A stretch of DNA of 64,000 nucleotides from JBJXGV01 sp046160485 (GCA_046160485.1 JBJXGV010000063.1:23862-87861); one strand, 5' to 3'. Shown: positions 41,930 through 50,858, counted from the stretch's first letter. The notes: generated by a model from the letters alone, not told the origin. Made by a program: numbers and translations.

Positions 41930-42924
41930 CAGACGCGGTCTGGACGCCGGTGCGCGCGCTTCTCGATCGCCACCGGCGTGTTCTCGTCACGACCCATCTC
42001 GGCCCCGACGCGGACGCGATCGGCTCCGAGATCGCGTTCGCTGAAATCCTGCGCGCGATGGGGAAGGAAGTCGCGCTCTGGAACGCGAGCCCGACACCGC
42101 GCAATTGCGCGTTCCTCGATCCGGCGCGCGAGATTCGCGCGTGGAGCGGCCCCGACGCCGCGGTTCTTGCGTGGGCCGATCTCGCCGTCATTCTCGATGT
42201 GAACGCGTGGTCGAATCTCGGCGAGGTCGGCGACGCGATTCGCGCCTCGAGCCTGCCGCGCCTCCTCATCGATCATCATCGCGGGGGAGACGACGACATC
42301 GCCGAGACGCGCGTCTCGGATGTCACGGCCGCGGCGACCGGCGTACTGATCTTCGAGATGGCGCGCGCGTTCGGCCAGCCGATCACGCCGCGAGCGGCGA
42401 CGCCACTGTACGCCGCGCTCTGCGGCGACACCGGCTCCTTCCGCTTCGCGAACACGGACGCGCGCGCGCTTCACGTCGCGGCCGATCTCGTCGCCGCGGG
42501 CGCGCTCCCCGACGATATCTACCGCGCCCTCTTCGAGGATCTGTCGTGGGAGCGGCTGCGGCTCTTGCCTCACGCGCTCGGGAGCTTGCGCGCGGGCGCG
42601 GACGGGAAGCTCGCGTGGCTCGGCATCACGCACGCGATGTTCCGCGACGCGGGCGCCATCGAGGAAGACGCCGACCGTTTCGTGGATCAGATTCGCGGAT
42701 TGCGCGGCGTTGAGGTCTGCGCCGTTTTTCGCGAACTCGAGAGCGGTGACGTTAAGGTGAGTCTTCGATCGTCGGGGCGCGTCGACGTGCAGCGCGTCGC
42801 GGTGCAATTCGGCGGCGGCGGGCATCGCCTCGCCGCCGGCGCGCATCTTCCTGGCCCTTACGCCGACGCCACCGCGAAGGTCGTCGCCGCGTTGGAGGCC
42901 GGCGTTCGCTCCGGAGGCGCGTAG
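41926..42924 (+). CDS. DHH-family phosphoesterase (NrnA/RecJ-like)
   Basis: Manganese-dependent phosphoesterase of 332 residues acting on oligoribonucleotides, pAp or cyclic dinucleotide products. Motifs: HLGPDADAIGS (His24, Asp28, Asp30), the DHH triad Asp116-His117-His118, CGDTGSFRF and GGGGHRLAAG (about 296-305) of the DHHA1 domain. The length fits NrnA. ATG 41926 overlaps the metallopeptidase stop. Activity as nanoRNase versus c-di-AMP-type phosphodiesterase cannot be separated here. Confidence 0.92.
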   Translation: MTDAVWTPVRALLDRHRRVLVTTHLGPDADAIGSEIAFAEILRAMGKEVALWNASPTPRNCAFLDPAREIRAWSGPDAAVLAWADLAVILDVNAWSNLGEVGDAIRASSLPRLLIDHHRGGDDDIAETRVSDVTAAATGVLIFEMARAFGQPITPRAATPLYAALCGDTGSFRFANTDARALHVAADLVAAGALPDDIYRALFEDLSWERLRLLPHALGSLRAGADGKLAWLGITHAMFRDAGAIEEDADRFVDQIRGLRGVEVCAVFRELESGDVKVSLRSSGRVDVQRVAVQFGGGGHRLAAGAHLPGPYADATAKVVAALEAGVRSGGA

Positions 42925-42950
42925 CGGGAACCGTCTCTGCGCTGGAAGGC

Positions 42951-42979
42951 TTGCAACGACCGTCTCGCTGACCTAGAAT
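42951..42979 (+). promoter_or_regulatory. Sigma-70-type promoter for the ccm operon
   Basis: TTGCAA (42951-42956), 17 bases, TAGAAT (42974-42979). The transcript would begin near 42986 and the leader to ccmE would be about 40 bases. Confidence 0.6.
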
Positions 42980-43025
42980 GCCGGCATTCGACGCCCCCCG
43001 CTGACCCCCGAACTTGGAGGTACGG

Positions 43026-43448
43026 ATGTTTAAGAAGAAAGGGAAGTTCGTCATCGGGATCACGGCGGTGCTCGTCGCCCTCGGCTACCTCGCCGTCTCC
43101 GGGTTCGAAGCCGGCAAGGCGTATTACATCACCGCGACCGAACTGAAGGAAATGGGAACGCGCGCGCACGGTCTGCGGCTCCGCGTCGCGGGCACCGTGG
43201 CCGACGGAAGCATCACGCGCGACAGTTTCGTGACGCGATTCACTCTCGAGCAAGCCGGGACCACGGTCCCGATAATCTACTCCGGCAAGGAGCCGCTTCC
43301 CGACACGTTCATGGACGGGGCGCAGGCGGTTTGCGACGGCGAACTCAACGACGACGGATCATTCGAGGCGAAAAAGATTCAAGCGAAGTGCGCCTCGAAG
43401 TACGAGGCCGGCTACGATCCGGCCACACTCGAACCGAAGAGTTCGTAG
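43026..43448 (+). CDS. ccmE: Heme chaperone CcmE, Cys-type
   Basis: Periplasmic heme carrier of system I cytochrome c maturation, 140 residues. It has an N-terminal membrane anchor (8-25) and a beta-barrel domain. The heme-binding motif is Cys122-x3-Tyr126 (KCASKYE), where most CcmE proteins have His-x3-Tyr. Cys-type CcmE is known from some anaerobes and archaea. ATG 43026 is chosen because GGAGG (43016-43020) is five bases upstream. It opens the ccm run under the promoter at 42951. Confidence 0.93.
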   Translation: MFKKKGKFVIGITAVLVALGYLAVSGFEAGKAYYITATELKEMGTRAHGLRLRVAGTVADGSITRDSFVTRFTLEQAGTTVPIIYSGKEPLPDTFMDGAQAVCDGELNDDGSFEAKKIQAKCASKYEAGYDPATLEPKSS

Positions 43449-43481
43449 CGTTCATAGCTCGACAACGGGAGGGAGTACGCC

Positions 43482-43943
43482 ATGGCGGTTCCCGTCGGCG
43501 CCCTTGTTCGCGGGCGCGAAATCTACTTCGTACGCCCCGAAATGACGGTGCGCGACGCGGTGCGTTACATGGCCGAGAAGAGCGTCGGCGCCGCTGTCGT
43601 TCTCGACGGCGAGCGTGTCATCGGCATCTTCACCGAGCGCGACCTCATGACGCGCGTCGTCCACCTCGGCAAAGACGTCGATTCCACGAAGGTCGTCGAC
43701 GCGATGTCGCGCGATTTGATTCTGTCCGAGGCGGACGAATCGGAAGAGACGTGCCACCGTCGAATGATTCGCCACCGCATTCGCCACCTGCCGGTCGTCG
43801 AGAAGGGGCATCTGATCGGCCTCGTCTCCCTGCGCGACCTCTTGCTCGAAACTCTGCACCGCAAGGAAGAAGAACTCGATCAGATGACGCAGTACATCCA
43901 CTACATTCCGCCGCACGCCGCGTCCGAGAAACGCGAAGGATGA
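43482..43943 (+). CDS. CBS-domain pair protein
   Basis: 153 residues forming two CBS motifs in tandem (about 13-65 and 82-135). The pattern GAAVVLDGERVIGIFTERDLM and HLPVVEKGHLIGLVSLRDLLL (each shown shorter in the sequence) is typical of a regulatory adenosyl-ligand-binding module. The C-terminal tail is charged. There is no catalytic domain and no signal peptide. It sits between ccmE and ccmF, an unusual place for a CBS protein, perhaps sensing nucleotide state for the operon or simply inserted there. Confidence 0.88.
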   Translation: MAVPVGALVRGREIYFVRPEMTVRDAVRYMAEKSVGAAVVLDGERVIGIFTERDLMTRVVHLGKDVDSTKVVDAMSRDLILSEADESEETCHRRMIRHRIRHLPVVEKGHLIGLVSLRDLLLETLHRKEEELDQMTQYIHYIPPHAASEKREG

Positions 43944-43950
43944 CCTGCGA

Positions 43951-45978
43951 GTGAGTGATTTCGGGAACGCAGCGATCATTCTCGTTTTCGCGGTTTCGAT
44001 CTATTCGATCATCGCGTCGGTCGCGGGCGCGTGGACACGCCGCGAGGGTCTTGTTCGCAGCGCCGAAAACGGCGTCCTCTGCATCTTCGGCCTCGTCGTG
44101 CTTGCGACCGGCGCGCTCATCGCTCTCTTCCTGACCGACGACTTCGGAATCGAGTACGTCGCCGGCCACTCCAACCGCGCGCTTCCGGTCTTCTACAAAA
44201 TCGCCGCCTTGTGGTCCGGGCAGGAGGGCTCGCTTCTCTTCTGGAGCCTGATCCTCTGTTTCTACGCGGCGATCGTCGTCGTGCAGAACCGCCGCGAGAA
44301 CCGCGATCTGATGCCGTACGTCCTGCCGTGCCTTCTCGGCACGATCCTCTTCTTCAACATCCTGAACGTCTTCGTCGCGAACCCGTTCGCGGCGATCGGG
44401 CTCGCCGACGCGGGAGGACACGTTCAGCTCATGACGCCGCCCGACGGCAACGGCCTCAACCCGCTCTTGCAGCACCCGGCGATGGTGATTCATCCGCCGA
44501 TTCTCTACCTCGGCTACGTCGGGTTCGCGATCCCCGCGGCGTTCGCGATGGCGGCGCTCTGGAAGAAGCAACGCGGTAGCCGGTGGATTCAGACGACGCG
44601 CCGCTGGACCCTCGTCGCGTGGTTGTTTCAAGGCACCGGGCTTCTCCTCGGCGGACGCTGGGCGTACGCGGAACTCGGCTGGGGCGGTTATTGGGCGTGG
44701 GATCCGGTCGAGAACGCGTCGCTTATGCCGTGGATCACGGCGACAGCGTTCCTTCACTCCGTCATCGTCCAAGAGCGCAAGGGAATGCTCAAGGTTTGGA
44801 ACATGGTGCTCGTCATGCTGACCTACGGGCTCTGCATCTTCGGCACCTTCCTGACGCGCTCCGGGATCGTTTCTTCGGTGCACGCGTTCGCGCAGTCGAC
44901 GATCGGGCCGTGGTTCGTCGGCTTCCTCGCGCTCTTCGCGCTGACGACGGGCGGGCTCATCGTCATGCGCCTCGAGTACCTCAAGAGCGAGCGCGAACTC
45001 GACTCGGTGCTTTCGCGCGAATCGTCGTTCCTCTTCAACAACCTGATCCTGCTCGCCGCGGCGTTCGCCGTGTTGTGGGGCACGATCTTTCCCGTCATCT
45101 CCGAAGCGGTGCGCGGCGTGCAGATCACCGTCGGCGCGCCCTACTTCAACAAGATCAACATTCCGATCGGCTTGTTCCTGCTCTTCCTCACGGGCGTCGG
45201 GCCGCTCTTCGCGTGGCGCAAGACCTCCGTCGCCAGCCTCAAGAAGAACTTCACGATTCCGATCGCGACCGGACTGGTCACGCTCGCGATCGCGCTCTTG
45301 TTCGGCGCGCGCCATTTCTACGGACTCGTATCGCTCTCGATCTGCGGCTTCGTTCTCGCGACGATCGTCTCCGAGTTCGCGCGCGGCGTGTCGACGCGAA
45401 TGGAGACGACGCGCGAAAACCCCCTCGTCGCGCTCGTGAACCTCGTCCGCCGCCACAAGCGGCGTTACGGCGGCTACATCGTTCACTTGGCGATCGTGAT
45501 GATCTTCGTCGGCTTCACGGGGCAAGCGTTCGACTTCGAAACGCGCGGCGAGATGCTCCCGGGCGACCGGATGTCCGTGCGCGGCTACGAACTCGTGCTC
45601 GACGATCTGAAGGAAGGCGAAAACGACAACTACACGTTCGGCCTCGCGACGATGACGCTCCTTAAGGACGGCAAGAAACTCGAAACGCTGCTGCCGGAGA
45701 AGCGGTTCTACAAGACGTCGCAGCAGCCCACTTCGGAAGTGTCGATTCACTCGACGTCCCTCGAGGATCTCTACGTGGTGTACCTCGGAACATCGGATAA
45801 CGGTCGCGCGCTGATCCAGGTTTATCTCAATCCGCTCGTTTCGTGGGTGTGGACCGGGGCTGTCGTGATGTTCCTCGGCACGATTCTCACGATCCTCCCC
45901 GAGCGGCGAACGACGCGCGCGGATGCGGCCGGCGTACCGGCCTCGCTTGGACTCGAGCGCTACGGAGTGGAGACATAA
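43951..45978 (+). CDS. ccmF: Heme lyase subunit CcmF
   Basis: Large integral membrane subunit of the cytochrome c heme lyase, 675 residues with about 15 helices. It carries the heme-handling WWD region as WGGYWAWDPVENASLMPW, plus LQHPAMVIHPPILYLGY with conserved histidines. A large periplasmic loop precedes the last helix (ERRTT). GTG 43951 is 7 bp after the CBS gene. The full length and motifs indicate an active protein. Confidence 0.96.
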   Translation: MSDFGNAAIILVFAVSIYSIIASVAGAWTRREGLVRSAENGVLCIFGLVVLATGALIALFLTDDFGIEYVAGHSNRALPVFYKIAALWSGQEGSLLFWSLILCFYAAIVVVQNRRENRDLMPYVLPCLLGTILFFNILNVFVANPFAAIGLADAGGHVQLMTPPDGNGLNPLLQHPAMVIHPPILYLGYVGFAIPAAFAMAALWKKQRGSRWIQTTRRWTLVAWLFQGTGLLLGGRWAYAELGWGGYWAWDPVENASLMPWITATAFLHSVIVQERKGMLKVWNMVLVMLTYGLCIFGTFLTRSGIVSSVHAFAQSTIGPWFVGFLALFALTTGGLIVMRLEYLKSERELDSVLSRESSFLFNNLILLAAAFAVLWGTIFPVISEAVRGVQITVGAPYFNKINIPIGLFLLFLTGVGPLFAWRKTSVASLKKNFTIPIATGLVTLAIALLFGARHFYGLVSLSICGFVLATIVSEFARGVSTRMETTRENPLVALVNLVRRHKRRYGGYIVHLAIVMIFVGFTGQAFDFETRGEMLPGDRMSVRGYELVLDDLKEGENDNYTFGLATMTLLKDGKKLETLLPEKRFYKTSQQPTSEVSIHSTSLEDLYVVYLGTSDNGRALIQVYLNPLVSWVWTGAVVMFLGTILTILPERRTTRADAAGVPASLGLERYGVET

Positions 45979-45986
45979 CCCACGCA

Positions 45987-46526
45987 ATGTTGGCCGGCCT
46001 TTTTTCATCCCGACGCCGCGCGTTGGTTGCGGCGATGTGCGTCGCGGCGATCGCGCTTTTCGTGGCGGCGCGCGCGGAGGCGCAATCCGCCCAGACGAGC
46101 CTGACGGATCGCGGGCAGGTCTATCTTTTCCGCGAAGTTTCCGAGGCTCTCGTCTGCCAGTGCGGCTGCAACATGATTCTCTATGTCTGCAATCACGTGA
46201 ATTGCCCCTCTGCGTATCCGTTCCGCGACTCGATCGAAGTGATGATCCAGGCCGGAAAAACGAAAGAGCAAATCGTGGCGAAGTTCGTCGCGGACCACGG
46301 CGAGGTTGTTCTCTCGGCGCCGACGACGGACGGCTTCAACCTTGCCGCATGGGTGACACCGTTCGTCATGCTGGTTCTCGGCGGCGCGTACCTCGGGTCG
46401 TTCCTGCGAGCGCGCAAGCGCCGCGCCGCGCTCCAAGCCGCTGCCGTTGCCGCATCGGCGCCCGGCGGCCGCAGGGATTCCTACACCGAGCGCGTCGACG
46501 AAGAACTCGACAGGTTCCGAGGCTGA
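45987..46526 (+). CDS. ccmH: Cytochrome c maturation protein CcmH
   Basis: Periplasmic thiol-disulfide protein that reduces or presents apocytochrome c. 179 residues with a signal peptide (to about 32), the motif LVCQCGCN (Cys57, Cys59, Cys61), two more Cys (68, 73) and a C-terminal membrane helix (about 125-145). The motif is more Cys-rich than the classic LRCxxC. ATG 45987 is chosen for the signal peptide; it follows the ccmF stop by 8 bp. A separate CcmG thioredoxin was not found. Confidence 0.9.
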   Translation: MLAGLFSSRRRALVAAMCVAAIALFVAARAEAQSAQTSLTDRGQVYLFREVSEALVCQCGCNMILYVCNHVNCPSAYPFRDSIEVMIQAGKTKEQIVAKFVADHGEVVLSAPTTDGFNLAAWVTPFVMLVLGGAYLGSFLRARKRRAALQAAAVAASAPGGRRDSYTERVDEELDRFRG

Positions 46527-46528
46527 CG

Positions 46529-47125
46529 ATGACCACCTCTACGATTCTGCTGGTTCTCATGTCGCTCGGCGTCGTGGCGGCGCTACTGCACCCGCTGCTC
46601 GCGTCGCGCTCGCGCAACCGTCGCGTGTCGCGCGGCCCCTCCGAGATCGACGCGCTCCTCCGCCGAAAGGCCAATCTCTACGCGAACATGAAGGACCTCG
46701 AATTCGAGTTTCAGATGGGCAAGCTCTCGCCCGCGGACTACGAACGGCTGCGTGACGACGATCGCGCCGAGGCCGCGCGCTTGCTCCACGAGATCGAAGC
46801 GCTCGAAGATCGCGACGATGTCGACGCGATCATCGAACGCGAGATCGCGGCGCGGCGCGCAAGCCGCGAACGCGGCGGCGCGCAAGGCGAGGCGCCCGAG
46901 CCGAGCACGCGCCGCGCGAGCGACGCGCCCAGCGCGATCGAGAGTGCGGCGGCGGCGATGGCCTCGACTGCGACCTCGACCTCGACCTCGACCTCGACTG
47001 CGACGGCGGCCGCCGCCGCGCCGCGCCCGGTCGCGTTCTGTTCGGCATGCGGAGCGCGCGTCCGTCCGGCCGATCGATTCTGCTCGGCATGCGGCAGCGC
47101 GATCCGCTCGGGTGACGACGCGTGA
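46529..47125 (+). CDS. CcmI-like protein with C-terminal double-CxxC zinc ribbon
   Basis: 198 residues. An N-terminal membrane helix (about 5-25) precedes a charged helical segment (EIDALLRRKANLYANMKDLE and following), which resembles the CcmI/CcmH-associated helical domain. A low-complexity Ser/Thr/Ala region leads to FCSACGARV ... FCSACGSAI, two CxxC pairs forming a zinc ribbon. I know CcmI without a zinc ribbon, so the fusion is unusual. The Ser/Thr stretch is coded by CTCGAC-type hexamer repeats. It starts 2 bp after ccmH and overlaps the next gene by 4 bp. Confidence 0.78.
   Translation: MTTSTILLVLMSLGVVAALLHPLLASRSRNRRVSRGPSEIDALLRRKANLYANMKDLEFEFQMGKLSPADYERLRDDDRAEAARLLHEIEALEDRDDVDAIIEREIAARRASRERGGAQGEAPEPSTRRASDAPSAIESAAAAMASTATSTSTSTSTATAAAAAPRPVAFCSACGARVRPADRFCSACGSAIRSGDDA
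46963..47004 (+). repeat. In-frame hexamer repeats (CTCGAC/TGCGAC)
   Basis: Seven hexamers in a row: CTCGAC, TGCGAC, four CTCGAC copies (46975-46998), TGCGAC. They code for an alternating Ser/Thr (Ala/Thr) stretch in the zinc-ribbon protein. Copy number could change without shifting frame, so length variation is possible. Confidence 0.7.
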
Positions 47126-48426
47126 TCGCGATCGCTCGCCGTATCGTTCTCGCGCTGATCATCGCAGCGATCGCGGCGGCCCTCGCGCCGGCCGGCGCGC
47201 GCGCGATCGAAGCCCGCATCGACGGCACGCTCGAGAACGCGACGAGCGGCGGCCCCGCCCACGCCGACTACGTCCGGCTCCTGCGGCTCAAGACAGGAAT
47301 GGAGCAGATCGCCGTCATCGAGGACGTCACCGGCTCCTTCCAATTCTCGGGTATCACCGGCGAGATCAACGATCCCTACTTGGTGCAGGTCTCGAGCGGT
47401 AGCGTCAACTACAACGAAAGCGTCACACTCGACGCGACGGGCATCGCCTCGCTCAACATCGCCGTGTACGACACGACGAGTTCTCTCGCGGATGTGCGCG
47501 TCGTGAAGTACCAGATTGGGCTTGCCGTCGAATCGCAGCTGCTTCGTGTCTTCAAGGTCGCGGAGATCATGGTCGAAGGAGATCCGCCTCGCGCCGTCGT
47601 GATCGAGCCGGGAGCGTTTCGTTTTCCGGTGCAGTCCGCGCTCGTGAAGATGGGAACGGCGACGGCGCAGTACGCAACGATGCCGCTCTCCGTCGATCCG
47701 GTGCGGGTCGGCGACGGGAGCGAGTACGCGATCAGCTATCCGCTGCGTCCCGGCAAGACGGAGCTTCAGATTCAATACGACCTCGAATACGACGAGGCCG
47801 GCACCGTATTCTCGGAGGCGATCGCATACGCGGTCGATGAGATCAACGCGCTCGTCGTTCCCGAGAGCATCGCGGTCGTCTCTGACGTCCTTTCCGATCG
47901 CGGCCTCGATCCGCAGAACGGGATACATCTCTTCTCGGGGCTCGATATCCCCGCGGGCACGGCGATCACGCTGCGACTTTCGGGGAAGGGAGCGTCGGCG
48001 TCGCCCCACCCGGAGATGGACGAGGGCGCGGGCGAGGGCGCGGGCGCGGAGGGCGGCATGGGCGGCGAGCGTAGCCGCGGCCGCTCTGGCGGCGGTGGAG
48101 ATCGAGTCGTTCACGTTCCGAATCGCATGAATTCGATTCGCACTCCCGTGATTGCGGGAGTACTCGGCACGCTGCTTCTCGGCGCGGCGTACGCGCTGAC
48201 GCGACCCGCGACGGCCGGCGGCGAGGCGGGAAGCGGTCAGCGCACGAGCGATCCCGTGTTTCTCGCGCGCCGCGAGCAGATCCTCGACCGAATCGTCGCG
48301 CTCGACGCGAAGCACCGCGCCGGCGAGATCTCCGAGTACGCGTATTGGCAGAAGCGTGAAGCGCTCAAGGACCTCCTCGTCGAGATCATCGAAGAGGCGG
48401 CGCGGAGCAAGCGGGTGAAGATGTGA
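47122..48426 (+). CDS. Exported membrane-anchored protein of unknown function in the ccm operon
   Basis: 434 residues with a signal peptide (to about 27), beta-rich periplasmic domains to about residue 300, a low-complexity Gly/Glu/Arg-rich linker, one membrane helix (about 345-365) and a cytoplasmic charged helical tail. No Cys pair, CxxCH or enzyme motif is seen. GTG 47122 overlaps the upstream stop and its stop overlaps ccmA. The layout places it as a possible periplasmic partner of the heme handling machinery, but no family is recognised. Confidence 0.7.
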   Translation: MIAIARRIVLALIIAAIAAALAPAGARAIEARIDGTLENATSGGPAHADYVRLLRLKTGMEQIAVIEDVTGSFQFSGITGEINDPYLVQVSSGSVNYNESVTLDATGIASLNIAVYDTTSSLADVRVVKYQIGLAVESQLLRVFKVAEIMVEGDPPRAVVIEPGAFRFPVQSALVKMGTATAQYATMPLSVDPVRVGDGSEYAISYPLRPGKTELQIQYDLEYDEAGTVFSEAIAYAVDEINALVVPESIAVVSDVLSDRGLDPQNGIHLFSGLDIPAGTAITLRLSGKGASASPHPEMDEGAGEGAGAEGGMGGERSRGRSGGGGDRVVHVPNRMNSIRTPVIAGVLGTLLLGAAYALTRPATAGGEAGSGQRTSDPVFLARREQILDRIVALDAKHRAGEISEYAYWQKREALKDLLVEIIEEAARSKRVKM

Positions 48427-49226
48427 CGAACGCGGCCGCGGCGGCTCTCGACTCCGCGGCGAGCGCGCGCCGCACGGCGAGCGCGTACGTCATGTCGTGG
48501 CGCGGCGTGCGCAAGGAGTTCGGCCGCCATGTCGCGTTGCGCGGCGTCGACCTGAACGTGGCTCGCGGCGAAATTCTCGCGCTGGTCGGCCCCAACGGTG
48601 CGGGGAAGACGACGCTTCTTCGAATCGGCGCCGCGCTCGGACGCGCGTCGAGCGGCGATGTCGAGGTTGGCGGCGAGGCGCTCGACACGCGCGCCCGCGC
48701 GCGTATCGGCTATCTCGGCCACGCCACACTTCTCTATTCCAATCTCACGTCGCTCGAAAACCTCCTCTTCTACGCGCGCGTGTACGGCGTCGCGCGGCCG
48801 CGCGAGCGCGCACTCGAGCTGCTCGAGCGCGCGGGCGTCGCGCGGCGCGCGAACGACTCGATCGCGCGGCTCTCGCGCGGCACGCAGCAGCGCGTCGCCA
48901 TCTGCCGCGCGTTTCTCCACGATCCCGAGATTCTGCTGCTCGATGAGCCGTTCACGGGGCTCGATCCGCACGGGACGGCGCTCTTGAAGGATTGGCTCCG
49001 CGAGCGGGTTGCCGGCGGCGGCGCGGCGGTGATGACGACGCACGACCTCGGCGCGGCGCTCGACGTCGCCACGCGCTTCGCCGTGCTCGCGGGCGGGCGC
49101 GTCGTGGGCGAACGCGCCGCGGCCGGCATGACGCTCGCCGATCTCGGCGCGTACTACGACGGCGCGGTCGCCGCCGCCGCGACGGGCGCGCCGGTCGCGC
49201 CGCCACGCGCGGAACGCTCCGCGTGA
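48423..49226 (+). CDS. ccmA: Heme exporter ATP-binding protein CcmA
   Basis: ABC ATPase of 267 residues that powers release of holo-CcmE. Walker A is GPNGAGKT (from about Gly56), the signature is LSRGTQQRVAIC, Walker B is ILLLDEPFTGLD, and an H-loop is in TTHDLG. An extra N-terminal segment of about 20 residues precedes the usual start; ATG 48492 is an alternative, but the GTG overlap with the previous stop favours 48423. The TGA overlaps ccmB. Confidence 0.95.
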   Translation: MTNAAAAALDSAASARRTASAYVMSWRGVRKEFGRHVALRGVDLNVARGEILALVGPNGAGKTTLLRIGAALGRASSGDVEVGGEALDTRARARIGYLGHATLLYSNLTSLENLLFYARVYGVARPRERALELLERAGVARRANDSIARLSRGTQQRVAICRAFLHDPEILLLDEPFTGLDPHGTALLKDWLRERVAGGGAAVMTTHDLGAALDVATRFAVLAGGRVVGERAAAGMTLADLGAYYDGAVAAAATGAPVAPPRAERSA

Positions 49227-49891
49227 ACGCCGTCCGCGCACTCCTCTGGCGTGAGATCCGCGGCGAGCTTCACGGCCGCGAGATCGTGCCGATGGTGGCC
49301 GTCTTCGGCTTGCTCGTGCTCGTCGTCATGAGTTTCACCTTCGAGCCGTCGAGCGAGGAGGCGAAACTGCTTGCGCCGGGCGTGTTATGGGTGGCGCTCA
49401 CGTTCAGCGGCATTCTCGGCGTGTCGCGTTCCGCAAGCCGCGACGAAGAGAACGGCGCTCTCGACGGACTCCTCGCGTCGCCCGTCGATCGCGGCACGCT
49501 CTTCATCGGAAAACTCCTCGCGAATCTCATCTTCATGTTGCTCGCCGACGCCGTGCTCATTCCCGCGTTTCTCGTTCTCTACGACATGGCGACGTTCGAA
49601 CAGCTCGCGGGCATCCTTCCCGTCGTCGTCCTCGGCACCATCGGCTTCGTCACGATCGGCACGATCTTCGCGGCCGTCGCGGTGAACACGCGCATGCGCG
49701 AACTCTTGCTCCCCGTCGTGCTGATCCCGGTCGCGATTCCACTCATACTTGCGTCGGTCGAGGCGACCGGCATCATTCTGCGCGACGAAGGATCGCGCTA
49801 CCTCTGGTCGTGGCTGCGAATTCTCATCGTCGCCGACTTCATTTTTCTCGTGCTCTCGTATCTTCTCTTCGAGTATGTGTTGGAGGACTAG
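49223..49891 (+). CDS. ccmB: Heme exporter membrane subunit CcmB
   Basis: Six-helix permease subunit that pairs with CcmA, 222 residues. The family stretch VALTFSGILGVSRSASRDEENGALDGLLASP (seen as VALTFSGILGVSRS and GALDGLLASP) and the FATIGT-like helices match CcmB. GTG 49223 overlaps the ccmA TGA by 3 bp. It lies directly before ccmC as in the usual ccmABC order. Confidence 0.94.
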   Translation: MNAVRALLWREIRGELHGREIVPMVAVFGLLVLVVMSFTFEPSSEEAKLLAPGVLWVALTFSGILGVSRSASRDEENGALDGLLASPVDRGTLFIGKLLANLIFMLLADAVLIPAFLVLYDMATFEQLAGILPVVVLGTIGFVTIGTIFAAVAVNTRMRELLLPVVLIPVAIPLILASVEATGIILRDEGSRYLWSWLRILIVADFIFLVLSYLLFEYVLED

Positions 49892-49894
49892 CTC

Positions 49895-50656
49895 ATGAAC
49901 ACGCGCCGCCTGCCATCGCTCATTCTCATTGCCGCGACCGGCGTCGTGATCGCGGTCGCGCTCTACGCGGCGTTTCTCTACGCGCCAACGGAGCGCACGA
50001 TGGGGACGATCCAGCGCATCTTCTACTTCCACGTTCCCGCCGGGATGGTGGGGATCTGGGCGTTCCTGCTCGTCTTCGTCGGCTCGATCGCGTTTCTTCT
50101 GACGCGAAATCTACGATGGGACCGATTCTCGGAGGCGTGCGCCGAGGCTGGGCTTCTCTACACCACGATCGTTCTGATCACGGGCCCGATCTGGGCGAAG
50201 CCCGTGTGGGGGATCTGGTGGACCTGGGACGCGCGGCTCACGTCGACGCTCGTTCTCTGGTTCATCTACTGGGCGTACTTGCTGATTCGCGCGTACGTGG
50301 CGCGCCCCGCGCGGCGGGCGCTTCTCTCCGCCGTCGTCGGCGTCCTCGGCGCCGTCGACGCGCCGATTGTCTACTTCTCGATTCGCTGGTGGCGCACGCA
50401 GCATCCCTCGCCGGTGATCGGTGGCGGCAGCGGCTCGGGGCTCGAGCCGCGCATGATGCAGGCATTCCTGGTCGCGATCCTCGGCTACATCCTGCTCTTC
50501 GCCCTGTTCGTCACGTTGCGCATGCGTCTGGCGCGAATCGAGACCGCGATCGAAGAGGTCTCGCGCGCGGTCGAGGATGTCGCCGGCGATCCGCGCGCCG
50601 CATCGACTATCGCGGCCCCGCCAGCGGTGCCATTGCCGGAAAGGAGTTCGTCGTGA
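49895..50656 (+). CDS. ccmC: Heme exporter/loading protein CcmC
   Basis: Membrane protein that loads heme onto CcmE. 253 residues with six helices and the WWD-type motif WGIWWTWDARLT, with conserved histidines in RIFYFHVPAG and near the later helices. The C-terminal 35 residues are hydrophilic. It begins 4 bp after ccmB, and its stop overlaps the ccmD GTG. Confidence 0.95.
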   Translation: MNTRRLPSLILIAATGVVIAVALYAAFLYAPTERTMGTIQRIFYFHVPAGMVGIWAFLLVFVGSIAFLLTRNLRWDRFSEACAEAGLLYTTIVLITGPIWAKPVWGIWWTWDARLTSTLVLWFIYWAYLLIRAYVARPARRALLSAVVGVLGAVDAPIVYFSIRWWRTQHPSPVIGGGSGSGLEPRMMQAFLVAILGYILLFALFVTLRMRLARIETAIEEVSRAVEDVAGDPRAASTIAAPPAVPLPERSSS

Positions 50657-50811
50657 AAGGGCTTGGAAGTGTCTTCGTCGCGTACCTGGTCATCTGGGTG
50701 CTCATGATCATCTATCTGTTCCGTCTCGACGCGAAGACCAAGGCGCTCGCGCGCGAATTGGAAGACCTCAAACGCGATCTCGCCGAGGCGCGCGGCCGGG
50801 GCGAGCGCTAG
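50653..50811 (+). CDS. ccmD: CcmD-like small membrane protein
   Basis: 52 residues: one membrane helix (about 8-24, FVAYLVIWVLMIIYLF) followed by a charged coiled tail (LARELEDLKRDLAEARG). This is the classic CcmD layout, which stabilises the CcmABC-CcmE complex. GTG 50653 follows AAGGAG (50641-50646) and overlaps the ccmC stop, so the small gene is well supported despite its size. Confidence 0.85.
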   Translation: MKGLGSVFVAYLVIWVLMIIYLFRLDAKTKALARELEDLKRDLAEARGRGER

Positions 50812-50858
50812 TCGCTGATGGCGCGCGCGGCATCTCTCGCGGCGCATCGCGTACGAAT

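Noticed and set aside
43645..46008. 787-codon minus-strand frame opposite ccmF
   Set aside because: Charged, repeat-poor shadow of ccmF; no start signal or family.
46963..47004. Hexamer repeats as a CRISPR or regulatory array
   Set aside because: Unit is six bases, without spacers, inside a coding frame.
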